Below, piece by piece: positions 26,867 to 35,251 of a DNA stretch of 64,000 nt. Where the stretch lies: NCBI RefSeq assembly GCF_900090205.1, contig NZ_LT607802.1:1-64000 (forward strand), read 5' to 3'. The stretch is from Vogesella sp. LIG4. GTDB lineage: Bacteria; Pseudomonadota; Gammaproteobacteria; Burkholderiales; Chromobacteriaceae. Made by a program: the position numbers and the translations under genes. Each line of letters starts with the position of its first letter. The first letter of the stretch is position 1. The notes under the pieces are model-generated. The model was not told the origin of the DNA, did not search any database, and saw only the letters and a program-made list of their open reading frames with translations.

Positions 26867-26903
26867 GGGGTAATAGTATTTACTTTTAAGAAATCACAAC
26901 CGG

Positions 26904-27056
26904 TGTTCTGGCGCTAGAACAGTAACGACTTGCCCTGAACCCGTTGGCGCGAGCCGGGCAAAATGGTGCGCCCCAGGTTTTAAGACGCCGATCTGTCTGA
27001 GTCCCGAGCCGTTAGCGAGGGACGAGTTCGGCGGCGCCTGGGGGGTGCCTTTTTGC
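26904..27056 (+). other. Heavily structured intergenic segment, possible RNA
   Basis: In the 385-base gap between two minus-strand genes several hairpins follow one another: GTTCT/AGAAC (26905-26920), TTGCCC/GGGCAA (26930-26961) and a long nested hairpin. The last pairs CCCCAGG (26971-26977) with CCTGGGG (27037-27043), CGCCGA (26986-26991) with TCGGCG (27028-27033), and GTCCC (27001-27005) with GGGAC (27019-27023). GGTGCC and a T5 run come directly after it. An overlapping frame of 87 codons on the other strand shows no protein-like features. I cannot name an RNA family. Confidence 0.4.
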
Positions 27057-27097
27057 ACGGGGTTTCGAGCAGCCCCGGGGAGCCGGGGATTGTTATA

Positions 27098-27116
27098 GGG
27101 GGCCGCGGTGGCCCCC
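27098..27116. terminator. Strong hairpin, possible terminator
   Basis: GGGGGCC (27098-27104) pairs with GGCCCCC (27110-27116) around GCGGT. On the minus strand it is followed by TATAAC rather than a clean T run, so termination is uncertain. Confidence 0.4.
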
Positions 27117-27186
27117 TTAACCTGTCCGCCGGGCGGAACCGGCACCAAAATCATCATCCGCAGAGCGGATACAAAACCAAACGCGG

Positions 27187-27224
27187 TAAACGTTGGGCTT
27201 CGCTACGCTCAACCCAAGCTACGA
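27187..27224. repeat. REP-like palindrome
   Basis: CGTTGGGCTTCG...CTCAACCCAAGCTACG forms a palindrome of the kind scattered between genes in many proteobacteria. It lies just beyond the stop of the 152-residue acetyltransferase gene. Confidence 0.5.
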
Positions 27225-27251
27225 GGTCGGCATTGTCACCATAGAGCGGCC

Positions 27252-27710
27252 TCAGGGCAAGTGCTCCGGCCAGCACTCGCGCCACTCCAGCTGCAGGTGG
27301 TGCAGCTCGGCCTCGCGCAGGCGGTAGCCCAGCTCGGCATAGAAAGCGCGCACCGCCTTGTCGTGGCGGAAGCAGCTGAGGGTGACCTGCTGCCCCGGCC
27401 GGCACAGCGCATGCACCGCCGCCATCGCCTGCCGCCCCACGCCCTGGCGGCGGCATTCGGCCAGCACCACGATCAGGTGCAGGTGCAGGCCGTGCGGCTC
27501 GCGGGTAAGGCTCAGCAAGGCCTGGTGCTGGCCGTGGCGGCGGAACCAGAACAGGGTGCCGCGGGCGAAGCATTCGGCAAACCGCTGCCGCTGCTCTGCT
27601 TCGTCCCAGTCGGCCACCTGCCCCACCACCCGCTGCATACCGTCGCGGTATACCGCGTAGGCGGCGGCTTTGTCCTGCTCCGGTACCGGAAACAGCATGG
27701 GTTTGCTCAC
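27252..27710 (-). CDS. GNAT-family acetyltransferase
   Basis: 152 residues with one GNAT domain: the acetyl-CoA loop is AECRRQGVGRQAMAA and the later conserved motif is FRHDKAVRAFYAELGY. The N terminus (DKAAAYAVYRDGMQRVVGQVADWDE) is typical of small-molecule acetyltransferases. Substrate unknown. The intergenic space before its start is filled entirely by a family A repeat. Confidence 0.82.
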   Translation of the reverse strand: MSKPMLFPVPEQDKAAAYAVYRDGMQRVVGQVADWDEAEQRQRFAECFARGTLFWFRRHGQHQALLSLTREPHGLHLHLIVVLAECRRQGVGRQAMAAVHALCRPGQQVTLSCFRHDKAVRAFYAELGYRLREAELHHLQLEWRECWPEHLP

Positions 27711-27837
27711 GGTCCGCTGCGCAAAGGCGATACGGCGTTGAAAACGCCTTCGAAATGCTCATTTACCATGTGTAAATTCCGCTTTCCCAGTCATTTTCGC
27801 CTTGCCTCGCACAAGTTCGCGGGATCGTGGCCTGTTC
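27711..27837. repeat. Intergenic repeat family A, copy 3 (inverted)
   Basis: It occupies the whole gap between the acetyltransferase start and the thioesterase stop. Read on the minus strand it has CACGATCCCGCG, GCGAGGCAAGGCGAAAA, the inner hairpin ATTTAC/GTAAAT, and TTTTCAACGCCGTATCGCC. It therefore lies inverted relative to copies 1, 2 and 4. Confidence 0.78.
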
Positions 27838-28317
27838 TCAGCCCAGCGCTTCTTCCATCTTGCGCGCCGCCAGCCGCATCTGCTTGCGGATCTCGGCCTC
27901 GCGAAAGCGCTTCTTGTGGCTTTCGGTATCCAGCGACAGCGGCGGCACCGCCACTGCCTGGCCGTTGTCGTAGGCCACCATGGTGAAGTAGCAGCTGTTG
28001 GTGTGGCGCACGCTGCGCTGCTGGATATTCTCCGCCACCACCTTGATGCCGACTTCCATCGAGGTGCGGCCAACGTGGTTGACGCTGGCGTAGAAGGTAA
28101 CCATTTCACCAACGTGGATCGGCTGCTTGAACAGCACCTGGTCCACCGACAGCGTTACCACGTAGCAGCCGGCGTAGCGGCTGGCACAGGCGTAGGCCAC
28201 CTGGTCCAGCAGCTTCAGCAGCACGCCGCCGTGCACGTTGCCGGAGAAGTTGGCCATGTCCGGCGTCATCAGTACCGACATGCTCAGCTCGCGCTGATTC
28301 ATGCTTTGTTCGCTCAT
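27838..28317 (-). CDS. Acyl-CoA thioesterase (hotdog fold, YciA-like)
   Basis: 159 residues. The hotdog-fold catalytic region is DMANFSGNVHGGVLLKLLDQVAYACASRY, in which the conserved N-x-x-G-x-x-H-G-G-x-x-L-x-x-x-D pattern is seen. The second strand region VTLSVDQVLFKQPIHVGE also fits. It would hydrolyse acyl-CoA thioesters in the cytoplasm. Chain length is not predictable. The first two methionines (residues 1 and 6) are both possible starts. Confidence 0.88.
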   Translation of the reverse strand: MSEQSMNQRELSMSVLMTPDMANFSGNVHGGVLLKLLDQVAYACASRYAGCYVVTLSVDQVLFKQPIHVGEMVTFYASVNHVGRTSMEVGIKVVAENIQQRSVRHTNSCYFTMVAYDNGQAVAVPPLSLDTESHKKRFREAEIRKQMRLAARKMEEALG

Positions 28318-28339
28318 ATCCTGCCCTGTCCTTTCTGTT

Positions 28340-28481
28340 GGGTACCTCGAAATACCCCAGCTTTCGTTGCGATACTGCGTTGCTCACGAAAAATCCCTTC
28401 TTGCATATCAGCCATATGCGGCGTCGGGGTTTTTCGTTCGCGCCTTGTCTCGCTTGGAAATCCGGGTTTTTCGAGGCACCC
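28340..28481. repeat. Intergenic repeat family B, copy 1 (complete)
   Basis: 142 bases with terminal inverted repeats GGGTACCTCGAAA (28340-28352) and TTTCGAGGCACCC (28469-28481), 12 of 13 matching. Inside are GCGATACTGCGTTGCTC, a palindromic GCATATCAGCCATATGC and CGCGCCTTGTCTCGCTT. It lies in the divergent gap between the thioesterase and ABC exporter genes, so it may influence either promoter. Confidence 0.82.
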
Positions 28482-28574
28482 GGTTATATCGCGGCGCCGT
28501 GGCCGCCTTACCCGCTATGTTATCGATGACAGCCGCGTACAATGGCGCACTCCACACCACTGCCCGCCGCCATC

Positions 28575-30338
28575 ATGTCTTCTTCCCTGTCACGACTGTT
28601 CCAGTATGCCCGCCACTACCGGCGGGACGCCTATCTTGCCAGCCTGTTTTCGGTGTGCAACAAGTTTTTCGATGTGCTGCCCGAGGTGCTGATCGGCGTG
28701 GCGGTGGATGTGGTGGTGAGCAAGCAGGCTTCCTTCCTGGCCCGCCTCGGCATCAGCGACACTTTTCATCAGCTGTTGTGGCTGGGTTTGCTCACCGCGC
28801 TGATCTGGGGTGGCGAGTCGCTGTTCGAATACCTGTACCAGCTGCGCTGGCGCAATCTGGCGCAGAACCTGCAGCACGATCTGCGGCTGGATGCCTACCG
28901 CCACGTGCAGAAACTGCCACTGGCCTATTTCGAGAATAGGAGTACCGGCAATCTGATGTCCATCCTGAACGACGACATCAACCAGATGGAGCGCTTTCTC
29001 AACGGCGGCGCCAACAGCATCATCCAGGTGCTGTGCTCCAGTGTGCTGGTGAGCGGGGTGTTCTTCTACCTGGCGCCCAAGCTGGCGGTGATCGCGCTGT
29101 TCCCGGTGCCGCTGATCCTGTTCGGCACCTTCTGGTTCCAGCGCCGCATCGCGCCGCGCTATGCCGCGGTGCGCGAGGCTGCCGGCGTGGTGAACGGCCG
29201 GCTGAACAACAACCTGCTGGGCATTGCCACCATCAAGGCGTTTACCGCCGAGGAGTTCGAGGCCAGCCATATCCACGAGGCCAGTGCGCGCTACCGTGCG
29301 GCCAACGCCAGTGCCATCCGGCTGTCCTCGGCCATCATTCCGGTGATCCGCATGGCGATCCTGGCCGGCTTCGTGGTGACGCTGGTTTACGGCGGCTACC
29401 TGGCGCTCTCCGGCGCCATCGGCGTGGGCAGTTATTCGGTACTGGTGTACCTGACGCAGCGCCTGCTGTGGCCGCTTACCGGCCTGGCCGACATCGCCGA
29501 CCTGTACCAGCGCTCGATGACGGCCATCGACCGCGTGCTGGGCGTGCTGGCCACGCCGCTGGCCATCGACTACCACGGCAAGGCGCTGCCGGCGGCGCAG
29601 GTAGCCGGCGAACTGGCGTTCAACAAGCTGTCCTTCGGCTACGGTGCGCAGCAGGTGCTGCATGATGTTTCGCTGCAGGTGCCGTCCGGCCGTACCGTGG
29701 CCTTCGTCGGTGCCACCGGCTCCGGCAAGAGCACGCTGATCAAGCTGCTGCTGCGCTTTTACGAGTCGCCGTACGGCAGCATCACGCTGGATGGCCAGGA
29801 TATCCGCCAGCTGGCGCTGGCCGACCTGCGCCGCGCCATCGGCTATGTCAGCCAGGATGTGTTCCTGACCGACGGCACGGTGGCGGCCAATATCGCCTAC
29901 GGCGTGCCGCATGCCAGCCGCGAACAGATCATCGCCGCCGCCCGTGCCGCCGAGGCCGACGAGTTCATTACCCGCCTGCCGCAGGGCTACGATACCCCGG
30001 TGGGCGAGCGCGGCCAGAAGCTGTCCGGCGGTCAGCGCCAGCGGCTGGCGCTGGCGCGCGCCATCCTGAAAAACCCGAAGATACTGGTGCTGGACGAGGC
30101 CACCAGCGCGGTGGACAACGAAACCGAGGCGGCGATCCAGCGTTCGCTGGAGGTGGTGTCGCAGGGTCGCACCACGCTGGTGATCGCCCACCGCCTGTCC
30201 ACCGTGCGCCACGCCGACTGCATCTACGTGCTGGAACATGGCCGCGTGATGGAAGCCGGCACCCACACGCAACTGCTGGCAGCCGACGGCGGTTACGCCG
30301 CGTTGTGGCGGCTGCAGACCGGCGAGCGCAGCCACTAG
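28575..30338 (+). CDS. ABC exporter half-transporter (MsbA-like fused permease/ATPase)
   Basis: 587 residues from the ATG at 28575; an ATG at 28542 is in frame but sits on a -10-like TACAAT (28538-28543), so the later start is preferred. Six membrane helices (about 15-300), then an ATPase domain with Walker A GATGSGKST, signature LSGGQRQRLALARA and Walker B ILVLDEATSAVD. It should work as a homodimer exporting lipids, peptides or drugs. The hydrophobic domain resembles heavy-metal/lipid exporter subfamilies, but a substrate cannot be named. It ends in a strong hairpin at 30353. Confidence 0.87.
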   Translation: MSSSLSRLFQYARHYRRDAYLASLFSVCNKFFDVLPEVLIGVAVDVVVSKQASFLARLGISDTFHQLLWLGLLTALIWGGESLFEYLYQLRWRNLAQNLQHDLRLDAYRHVQKLPLAYFENRSTGNLMSILNDDINQMERFLNGGANSIIQVLCSSVLVSGVFFYLAPKLAVIALFPVPLILFGTFWFQRRIAPRYAAVREAAGVVNGRLNNNLLGIATIKAFTAEEFEASHIHEASARYRAANASAIRLSSAIIPVIRMAILAGFVVTLVYGGYLALSGAIGVGSYSVLVYLTQRLLWPLTGLADIADLYQRSMTAIDRVLGVLATPLAIDYHGKALPAAQVAGELAFNKLSFGYGAQQVLHDVSLQVPSGRTVAFVGATGSGKSTLIKLLLRFYESPYGSITLDGQDIRQLALADLRRAIGYVSQDVFLTDGTVAANIAYGVPHASREQIIAAARAAEADEFITRLPQGYDTPVGERGQKLSGGQRQRLALARAILKNPKILVLDEATSAVDNETEAAIQRSLEVVSQGRTTLVIAHRLSTVRHADCIYVLEHGRVMEAGTHTQLLAADGGYAALWRLQTGERSH

Positions 30339-30352
30339 CGCCAGGGTTGGCC

Positions 30353-30386
30353 GCAACACCAGGGGCGGGCCCGCCCTTGGTGTTGC
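30353..30386 (+). terminator. Long hairpin after the ABC exporter gene
   Basis: Two 17-base arms (30353-30369 with 30370-30386) pair with one mismatch and no loop bases to spare. It lies 14 bases after the stop codon, next to a copy of the dispersed word at 30346. There is no long T run. Confidence 0.6.
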
Positions 30387-30436
30387 CACGCAGGATGGCT
30401 ATAACGGAATCAGCCCGCATAAGTGGCTGATTCATC

Positions 30437-30994
30437 ATGAATATTTCCGGCATTTCCTCCTACGGAGCCTATGGCACTGCGCTGCGCAGCAGTGAGGGAG
30501 ATCTGTCGACCATTGCCGACAGCTCGCCAGGCTACAGCGCCAGCGTCAGCCTGAACGGCAAGCTCAGCGACGCGGACAAAACCCTGGTGCGCGAGCTGCA
30601 GCAGCGCGACCGCACCGTACGCACCCACGAGCAGGCCCACCTGGCCGCCGCCAGCGGCATCAGCGTCAGCGGCCCCAGCTACGACTTCCAGACCGGCCCG
30701 GATGGCCAGCGCTACGCCATCGGCGGCAGCGTCGACATCGACGTCTCGCCGGCACGCACGCCGCAGGAAACCGTCGAAAAAGCCCGCACCATCCAGCGCG
30801 CCGCGCTGGCCCCAGCCGAGCCTTCCGGCCCCGACATGGCCGTAGCCGCCCGCGCCCGGCAGATGGAGCTGCAGGCGCTGGCAGAAGAAGCCCAGCAACA
30901 GCAGCAGCAAGGCAAGGTCGACCAGACCTACCAGCAAGCCTCCGCCACACCCGCGCCCAACACGCTGGGCAACGCCATCGATACCCGGGCCTGA
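30437..30994 (+). CDS. SprA-related putative metalloprotease
   Basis: 185 residues. The region RTVRTHEQAHLAAASGISVSGPSYDFQTGPDGQRYAIGG, in the middle of the protein, is the hallmark of the SprA-related family, with the HEQAH zinc-protease-like motif. A Ser/Gly-rich head (STIADSSPGYSAS) and a Gln-rich tail (30890-30930) flank it. No signal peptide is evident. Family function is poorly known and proteolysis has not been shown, so the protease label rests on the motif. Confidence 0.82.
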   Translation: MNISGISSYGAYGTALRSSEGDLSTIADSSPGYSASVSLNGKLSDADKTLVRELQQRDRTVRTHEQAHLAAASGISVSGPSYDFQTGPDGQRYAIGGSVDIDVSPARTPQETVEKARTIQRAALAPAEPSGPDMAVAARARQMELQALAEEAQQQQQQGKVDQTYQQASATPAPNTLGNAIDTRA

Positions 30995-31063
30995 GCCCCG
31001 GCCAGCCACAACACCGCGCCACAAGCACCCGCCATCGATGCTGACACTGATCAAGCATCCATC

Positions 31064-31092
31064 TTAAATGTTTCAAGTGCCTGGTTTATAAT
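31064..31092 (+). promoter_or_regulatory. Promoter of the exported 178-residue protein
   Basis: A perfect -10 element TATAAT (31087-31092) has a partial -35 element TTAAAT (31064-31069) at 17 bases. The local sequence is AT-rich compared with its surroundings. Confidence 0.65.
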
Positions 31093-31194
31093 GCCACCAT
31101 ATTCCATTGCGCTAGCCCTGCTGCGCGACTGGCCAGGCCAGCCGGCGCCATGATGTCCCCAGGCCACACGCGGCCGTCACGAGAGAACCACGAC

Positions 31195-31731
31195 ATGAAG
31201 AAAGCATTCGCCACCGCGGCACTGATCGGCAGCCTGTTTGCCGCCAATGCCCAGGCCATCGGTATCACCTACGACCTGGTTAACGACGGTGTGAAGCACA
31301 ACACCAATGCTTACGCCGGCATCAACATCGAGCTGGGCAACAAGATGGTGCCGACCCTGGTGCTGGGCGTGTTCGACACCCGAGTCAAACCGAACGGCAA
31401 TACCGAAGGCGGCAACCTGTCGCTGCAGGTCAACGTGCTGGGCGGCGTGAGCCTGGGCAAGCTGAAGTTGAGCTACCTGAACGGCAAGAACGACCTGCAG
31501 GGTGAAATCGGCGGTGGCTACGACCTGTCCAAGCATGCACCGTTTGCCAGCCTGGGCATCAACGTCCCGTACGGCAGCGTCGGCGTAGACGGCTTCTCGC
31601 TACACGATCTGGCCCCGTCGCTGACCATCCATTCCCAGGATGAATTCAAGCGACCGGACACACGTTGCCAGCGCGTTGCCGGCATCAGCGGCCAGTATTT
31701 CGATGCGCAGTGCACACAAGGTTTGATTTAA
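31195..31731 (+). CDS. Exported hypothetical protein
   Basis: 178 residues from the ATG at 31195, with GAGAG upstream; the earlier in-frame ATG at 31150 lacks a signal-like start. A clear Sec signal peptide (MKKAFATAALIGSLFAANAQA, cleaved after AQA at residue 21) is followed by a beta-rich sequence with many Gly and Asn residues (GNKMVPTLVLGVFDTRVKPNG, GEIGGGYDLSKHAPFASLGINVPYG), like a small outer-membrane or amyloid-type strand protein. Two Cys near the C terminus may pair. I do not recognise the family. It has its own promoter and terminator. Confidence 0.75.
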   Translation: MKKAFATAALIGSLFAANAQAIGITYDLVNDGVKHNTNAYAGINIELGNKMVPTLVLGVFDTRVKPNGNTEGGNLSLQVNVLGGVSLGKLKLSYLNGKNDLQGEIGGGYDLSKHAPFASLGINVPYGSVGVDGFSLHDLAPSLTIHSQDEFKRPDTRCQRVAGISGQYFDAQCTQGLI

Positions 31732-31748
31732 ACCTGGAACCAAACACC

Positions 31749-31774
31749 ACGCCGGGCCTACGCCCGGCGTTTTT
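31749..31774 (+). terminator. Terminator after the exported protein gene
   Basis: ACGCCGGGC (31749-31757) pairs with GCCCGGCGT (31762-31770), followed by TTTTC. Confidence 0.88.
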
Positions 31775-31789
31775 CATGGCGGCACAGCC

Positions 31790-32260
31790 CTACAGCCAGC
31801 GCCGCACCCGGCGGCAGTAGGCCAGGTAATCGTCGCCAAAGCGTGCGGCCAACGCCCGCTCCTCCGGCCGGATCTGGAAGCGGTCTATCCACAGCCCGAA
31901 CAGCAGCGGCCCGGCCAGCGTCACCCAGTCGCCCAGCCACAGCGCCCAGCCCAGCAGCAGGCACAGCATGCCCAGGTACATCGGGTTGCGGCTGAGACGG
32001 TAGAAGCCTTCCAGCACCAGCGTGCTGCTGTTCTGCGGCCTGAGCGGGTTCACCGTGGTGTGGCGGCGGATGAAGCTCAGCACCGCGCTGCCATCCAGCA
32101 GCAGCGCCAGCAGCAGCAACGGCCACAGCAGCCAGTGCGCCACCCGCAATACTCCCGGCGGCAAGGCACCCAGCGGCGCATGGCGCTGCAAAGCAAGCAT
32201 CAACACGGCACACAACAGCCCCACCAGCGGCGGCGGCACCCGGCATTCCAGCCAGCGCAT
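31790..32260 (-). CDS. Isoprenylcysteine carboxyl methyltransferase-family membrane protein
   Basis: 156 residues with four to five membrane helices. The diagnostic block is LVLEGFYRLSRNPMYLGMLCLLLGWAL, then EERALAARFGDDYLAYCRRVRRWL, both typical of bacterial ICMT/PEMT-like proteins. They are thought to methylate membrane-associated substrates with SAM, but bacterial roles are unclear. It lies four bases after the metal ATPase gene on the same strand, so it is probably the second gene of that metal-induced operon. Confidence 0.82.
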   Translation of the reverse strand: MRWLECRVPPPLVGLLCAVLMLALQRHAPLGALPPGVLRVAHWLLWPLLLLALLLDGSAVLSFIRRHTTVNPLRPQNSSTLVLEGFYRLSRNPMYLGMLCLLLGWALWLGDWVTLAGPLLFGLWIDRFQIRPEERALAARFGDDYLAYCRRVRRWL

Positions 32261-32264
32261 AGAT

Positions 32265-34595
32265 TTACTCCTTGATCGGCCGCGCCAGGCGCAGGCCGTT
32301 GAAGATCACCAGCAGGCTCGCCCCCACATCGGCGAACACCGCCATCCACAGGCTGGCCACCCCGGCCAGCGCCAGTACGAAAAACACCAGCTTGATCGCC
32401 AGCGCCAGCACGATGTTGGCACGCAGCAGCGCCATGCTGCGACGGGCGTGGGCGAACAGTTGCGGCAGCTTGTCCAGCCGGTCTTCCATCAGCGCCACCT
32501 GCGCGGTTTCCAGCGCCACGTCGCTGCCGGCGGCGCCCATGGCGATGCCCAGCTCCGCCTGCGCCATCGCCGGCGCGTCGTTGACGCCGTCGCCCACCAT
32601 CGCCACCGCGCCATGCCGGCCCAGCGTGCGGATGCTGGCCAGCTTGTCTTCCGGCAGCAGCGCACCGGCGGCATCGGCAATGCCGGCAGCGGCAGCCATG
32701 CGCGCCACTTCGGCGGCATGATCGCCGGACAGCACCATCAACCGCATGCCCTGGCGCTGCAGGGCCGCCACCGTTGCCTGCGCTTCCGGGCGCAGACTAT
32801 CCGCCACCTGCAGCGCGGCCAGCAACTGGCCGTCGCGGCACAGCAGCATGCCGCCACGCTGCGCGTGCTCACCGCCGGCCAGCGCGGCTTCGTTCACGCC
32901 CAGCCTTGCGGCCAACCTAGCATTGCCCAGGCCATGGCGCACGCCGCCGATGCTGGCAATCACGCCCTCACCGGCCAGCTCCTGCAACGCTTCGGCTGGC
33001 AGCAGCGCAATACCCTGCTTCTGCGCCGCCTGCAGCACCGCGCGCGCCAGCGGGTGGGTGGAGTGCGCCTCCAGGCTGGCGGCCAGCTGCAGCGCGCTGC
33101 GCTGATCCAGCGCCGCATCCAGGCAGCGGATGTCGGCCAGTGCCGGCTGGCCGCGCGTCAGCGTGCCGGTTTTATCCAGCGCCACCACCCTCACGCGGGC
33201 GGCGGTTTCCAGCGCCGCGCCGCCCTTGATCAGCATGCCGTGACGGGCAGCGGCGGACAGCGCCGACACCAGCGTTACCGGCGTGGCGATCACCAGTGCG
33301 CACGGGCAGGCAATCACCAGCAGTACCAGCGCCTGATACAGCGCCTGCTGCCACGGCAGCCAGCCGGCCAGCGGCGCGCCGATGGCGAACAGCACGGCCA
33401 GCGCCACCACCAGCGGGGTGTACACCGCGGCGAAACGGTCGATGAAACGCTGGGTGGCGGCCTTGCCGGCCTGCGCGTCGCGCACCCGCTCGATGATGCG
33501 TGCCAGCAGGCTGCCATCGGCGCTGGCGGTCACCTGCACCGTGACCAGCCCGGCGCCATTGATGGTGCCGGCAAATACCGTATCGCCCGGCCCCTTGGCC
33601 AGCGGCAGGCTTTCGCCGTTGATTGCCGCTTCGTCGAAATCGCTGTGCCCGCTGGCGATGCGCCCGTCCAGCGGCACCCGCTCGCCGGGGCGCACGCGCA
33701 CCATGCGGCCAACCGTCACGCTGCCGGCCGCCACCTGCTGCCAGCCTTCGCCCTGCTGTACCCAGGCCAGCTCCGGCTTGAGCGCCATCAGCGCGCGCAC
33801 CGCGGCGCCGGCACGCGCCAGCGACATCGCTTCCAGCCGCTCCGACAGCGCAAACAGGAACAGCACCATTGCTGCCTCCGGCCACTGCCCCAGCAGCATG
33901 GCGCCGGCCACTGCCAGGCTCATCAGGAAGTAGATATTGAGGCTGCGGCTTTTCAGCGCGTACCAGCCCTTGCGCGCGGTGCCGTGGCCGCCCAGCAGCA
34001 TCGATACCGCCGCCAGCGCTACCACCGGCCAGCCGGTTTCCGCCTGGCCGGCAAACACCAGCGCCTCCGCCAGCAGCGCCAGGGCGCCGGAGGCCAGCAG
34101 CGGCCAGCGGGCAGGCCGCGCCGGGACGGCAACGTTGGCCGCATCGCGCTGCAGCTCGGCGGCCAGGCCGGTGGTGGCCAGCGCCTGCTGCACGGCGGCC
34201 AGGCTGGCGCCCTGCTGATGCACGATCAGCGTGCGTTCGATGTAGTTGAAGTCCAGCTGCAGCACACCAGCCATGCCGTGCAGCGCCTTTTCCACCATGC
34301 GCCCCTCGGTGGGGCAATCCATGGCCGGAATCGCCAGCCGCCACGGCAGGCTGCCCGCGGGTGGCGCCGCTGCCGGTATCACGCTGGCGGCCGCGTCGCA
34401 GCCGCAGGCATCATGCGTGTGCTCATGCGCAGCGGCAGGCTCGTGCTGGTGGTGATGGTCGTGCTCATGCGCATGGCCGTGTTCATGGCCATGGTGATGC
34501 GCATCATCAGGTGCCTGGCCGTGCCGCTGTGGCAGTGGCGATAGCGTTGCGCCGTTCTGGCATGCCCCGTCGTCGTGCTGGCAGCAGTTGCCCAT
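32265..34595 (-). CDS. cadA: Cd/Zn/Pb-type heavy-metal P-type ATPase
   Basis: 776 residues from the ATG at 34595 (GGAGAG upstream). An N-terminal His-rich stretch (about 30-65) is followed by a ferredoxin-like metal domain with the MDCPTE motif, which favours Zn/Cd/Pb over Cu. The membrane metal site is CPC in VIACPCALVIATPV, the phosphorylation site is DKTGTLT, and the hinge is GDGVNDAPA. It pumps divalent soft metals out of the cytoplasm. It is divergent from a CadR-type regulator and its promoter has a MerR-type operator. Three copies of the dispersed word lie within. Confidence 0.93.
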   Translation of the reverse strand: MGNCCQHDDGACQNGATLSPLPQRHGQAPDDAHHHGHEHGHAHEHDHHHQHEPAAAHEHTHDACGCDAAASVIPAAAPPAGSLPWRLAIPAMDCPTEGRMVEKALHGMAGVLQLDFNYIERTLIVHQQGASLAAVQQALATTGLAAELQRDAANVAVPARPARWPLLASGALALLAEALVFAGQAETGWPVVALAAVSMLLGGHGTARKGWYALKSRSLNIYFLMSLAVAGAMLLGQWPEAAMVLFLFALSERLEAMSLARAGAAVRALMALKPELAWVQQGEGWQQVAAGSVTVGRMVRVRPGERVPLDGRIASGHSDFDEAAINGESLPLAKGPGDTVFAGTINGAGLVTVQVTASADGSLLARIIERVRDAQAGKAATQRFIDRFAAVYTPLVVALAVLFAIGAPLAGWLPWQQALYQALVLLVIACPCALVIATPVTLVSALSAAARHGMLIKGGAALETAARVRVVALDKTGTLTRGQPALADIRCLDAALDQRSALQLAASLEAHSTHPLARAVLQAAQKQGIALLPAEALQELAGEGVIASIGGVRHGLGNARLAARLGVNEAALAGGEHAQRGGMLLCRDGQLLAALQVADSLRPEAQATVAALQRQGMRLMVLSGDHAAEVARMAAAAGIADAAGALLPEDKLASIRTLGRHGAVAMVGDGVNDAPAMAQAELGIAMGAAGSDVALETAQVALMEDRLDKLPQLFAHARRSMALLRANIVLALAIKLVFFVLALAGVASLWMAVFADVGASLLVIFNGLRLARPIKE

Positions 34596-34622
34596 GATTA
34601 CTCTCCGCAATGATATTGCCCC

Positions 34623-34653
34623 ATTGCAAACCCTGTAGTTACTATAGGGTCAA
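34623..34653 (-). promoter_or_regulatory. CadR-type operator within the cadA promoter
   Basis: A 21-base dyad, ACCCT-GTAGT-T-ACTAT-AGGGT (34630-34650), sits between a minus-strand -35 element TTGACC (34648-34653) and a -10 element TGCAAT (34623-34628). The spacer is 19 bases, the overlong spacing characteristic of MerR-family activated promoters. The dyad resembles PbrR/CadR operators. Confidence 0.85.
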
Positions 34654-34674
34654 GCATATTTTCTGGAGACCACG

Positions 34675-35115
34675 ATGCAGATCGGCGAACTGGCAAAAAA
34701 GAGCGGCTGCGACGCGGAAACCGTACGCTACTACGAACGCGAGGGCCTGCTGCCAGCCCCGGCGCGCACCGCCAGCGGCTACCGCCGCTACGAGCAGCCG
34801 CACCTGGAGCAGCTGGCCTTCATCCGCCACTGCCGCTCGCTGGACATGTCGCTGGCCGACATCCGCCGGCTGCAGGACTACCACCTGCACCCGTCCGCCG
34901 CGCCCTGCGACGACATCAACGCGCTGCTGGACGCGCAGATCGGCCGCATCCACCAGCAGATCGCCAGCCTGCAGCGGCTGGAGCAGCAGCTGCTCACCCT
35001 GCGTGCGCGCTGCGATGCGCCGCATACCGTGGCCGATTGCGGCATTCTCAAGACGCTGGAAGGCGCCGCCAGCGGCGAAGGCTGCGTCTGCCACGACGCC
35101 GACGCGCCGCACTGA
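34675..35115 (+). CDS. cadR: Cd(II)/Pb(II)-responsive MerR-family regulator
   Basis: 146 residues. N-terminal winged helix MQIGELAKKSGCDAETVRYYE, then a dimer coiled coil (about 80-112). Cysteines at 78, 113 and 122 match the three metal-binding cysteines of PbrR/CadR, and an extra CVCH lies at 137-140 near the tail. It would twist the cadA promoter when Cd, Pb or Zn is bound. Its start is 79 bases from the cadA start, over the shared operator. A good GGAG ribosome-binding site precedes it. Confidence 0.92.
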   Translation: MQIGELAKKSGCDAETVRYYEREGLLPAPARTASGYRRYEQPHLEQLAFIRHCRSLDMSLADIRRLQDYHLHPSAAPCDDINALLDAQIGRIHQQIASLQRLEQQLLTLRARCDAPHTVADCGILKTLEGAASGEGCVCHDADAPH

Positions 35116-35184
35116 ACCAGGGCTTGGCCACCCCCGCCCCAGGCTGTATAGTTGCCGCCCTTTGGCCGCATGATCGCGTAAGTC

Positions 35185-35200
35185 ATTAATACATATTAAT
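35185..35200. promoter_or_regulatory. AT-rich dyad upstream of the exported-protein pair
   Basis: ATTAAT-ACAT-ATTAAT lies in a short AT-rich island that stands out from the GC-rich surroundings, 52 bases before the next start codon. It could be part of a promoter (TATTAATAAT) or an operator. Confidence 0.35.
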
Positions 35201-35251
35201 AATTTTGCGGCATGCGGCCGAATACCGGAAACATTCAACCTGGATTCATCA

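Noticed and set aside
26894..27157. 87-codon open frame on the minus strand
   Set aside because: It lies across the structured gap; its composition follows the hairpins rather than codon use of neighbours.
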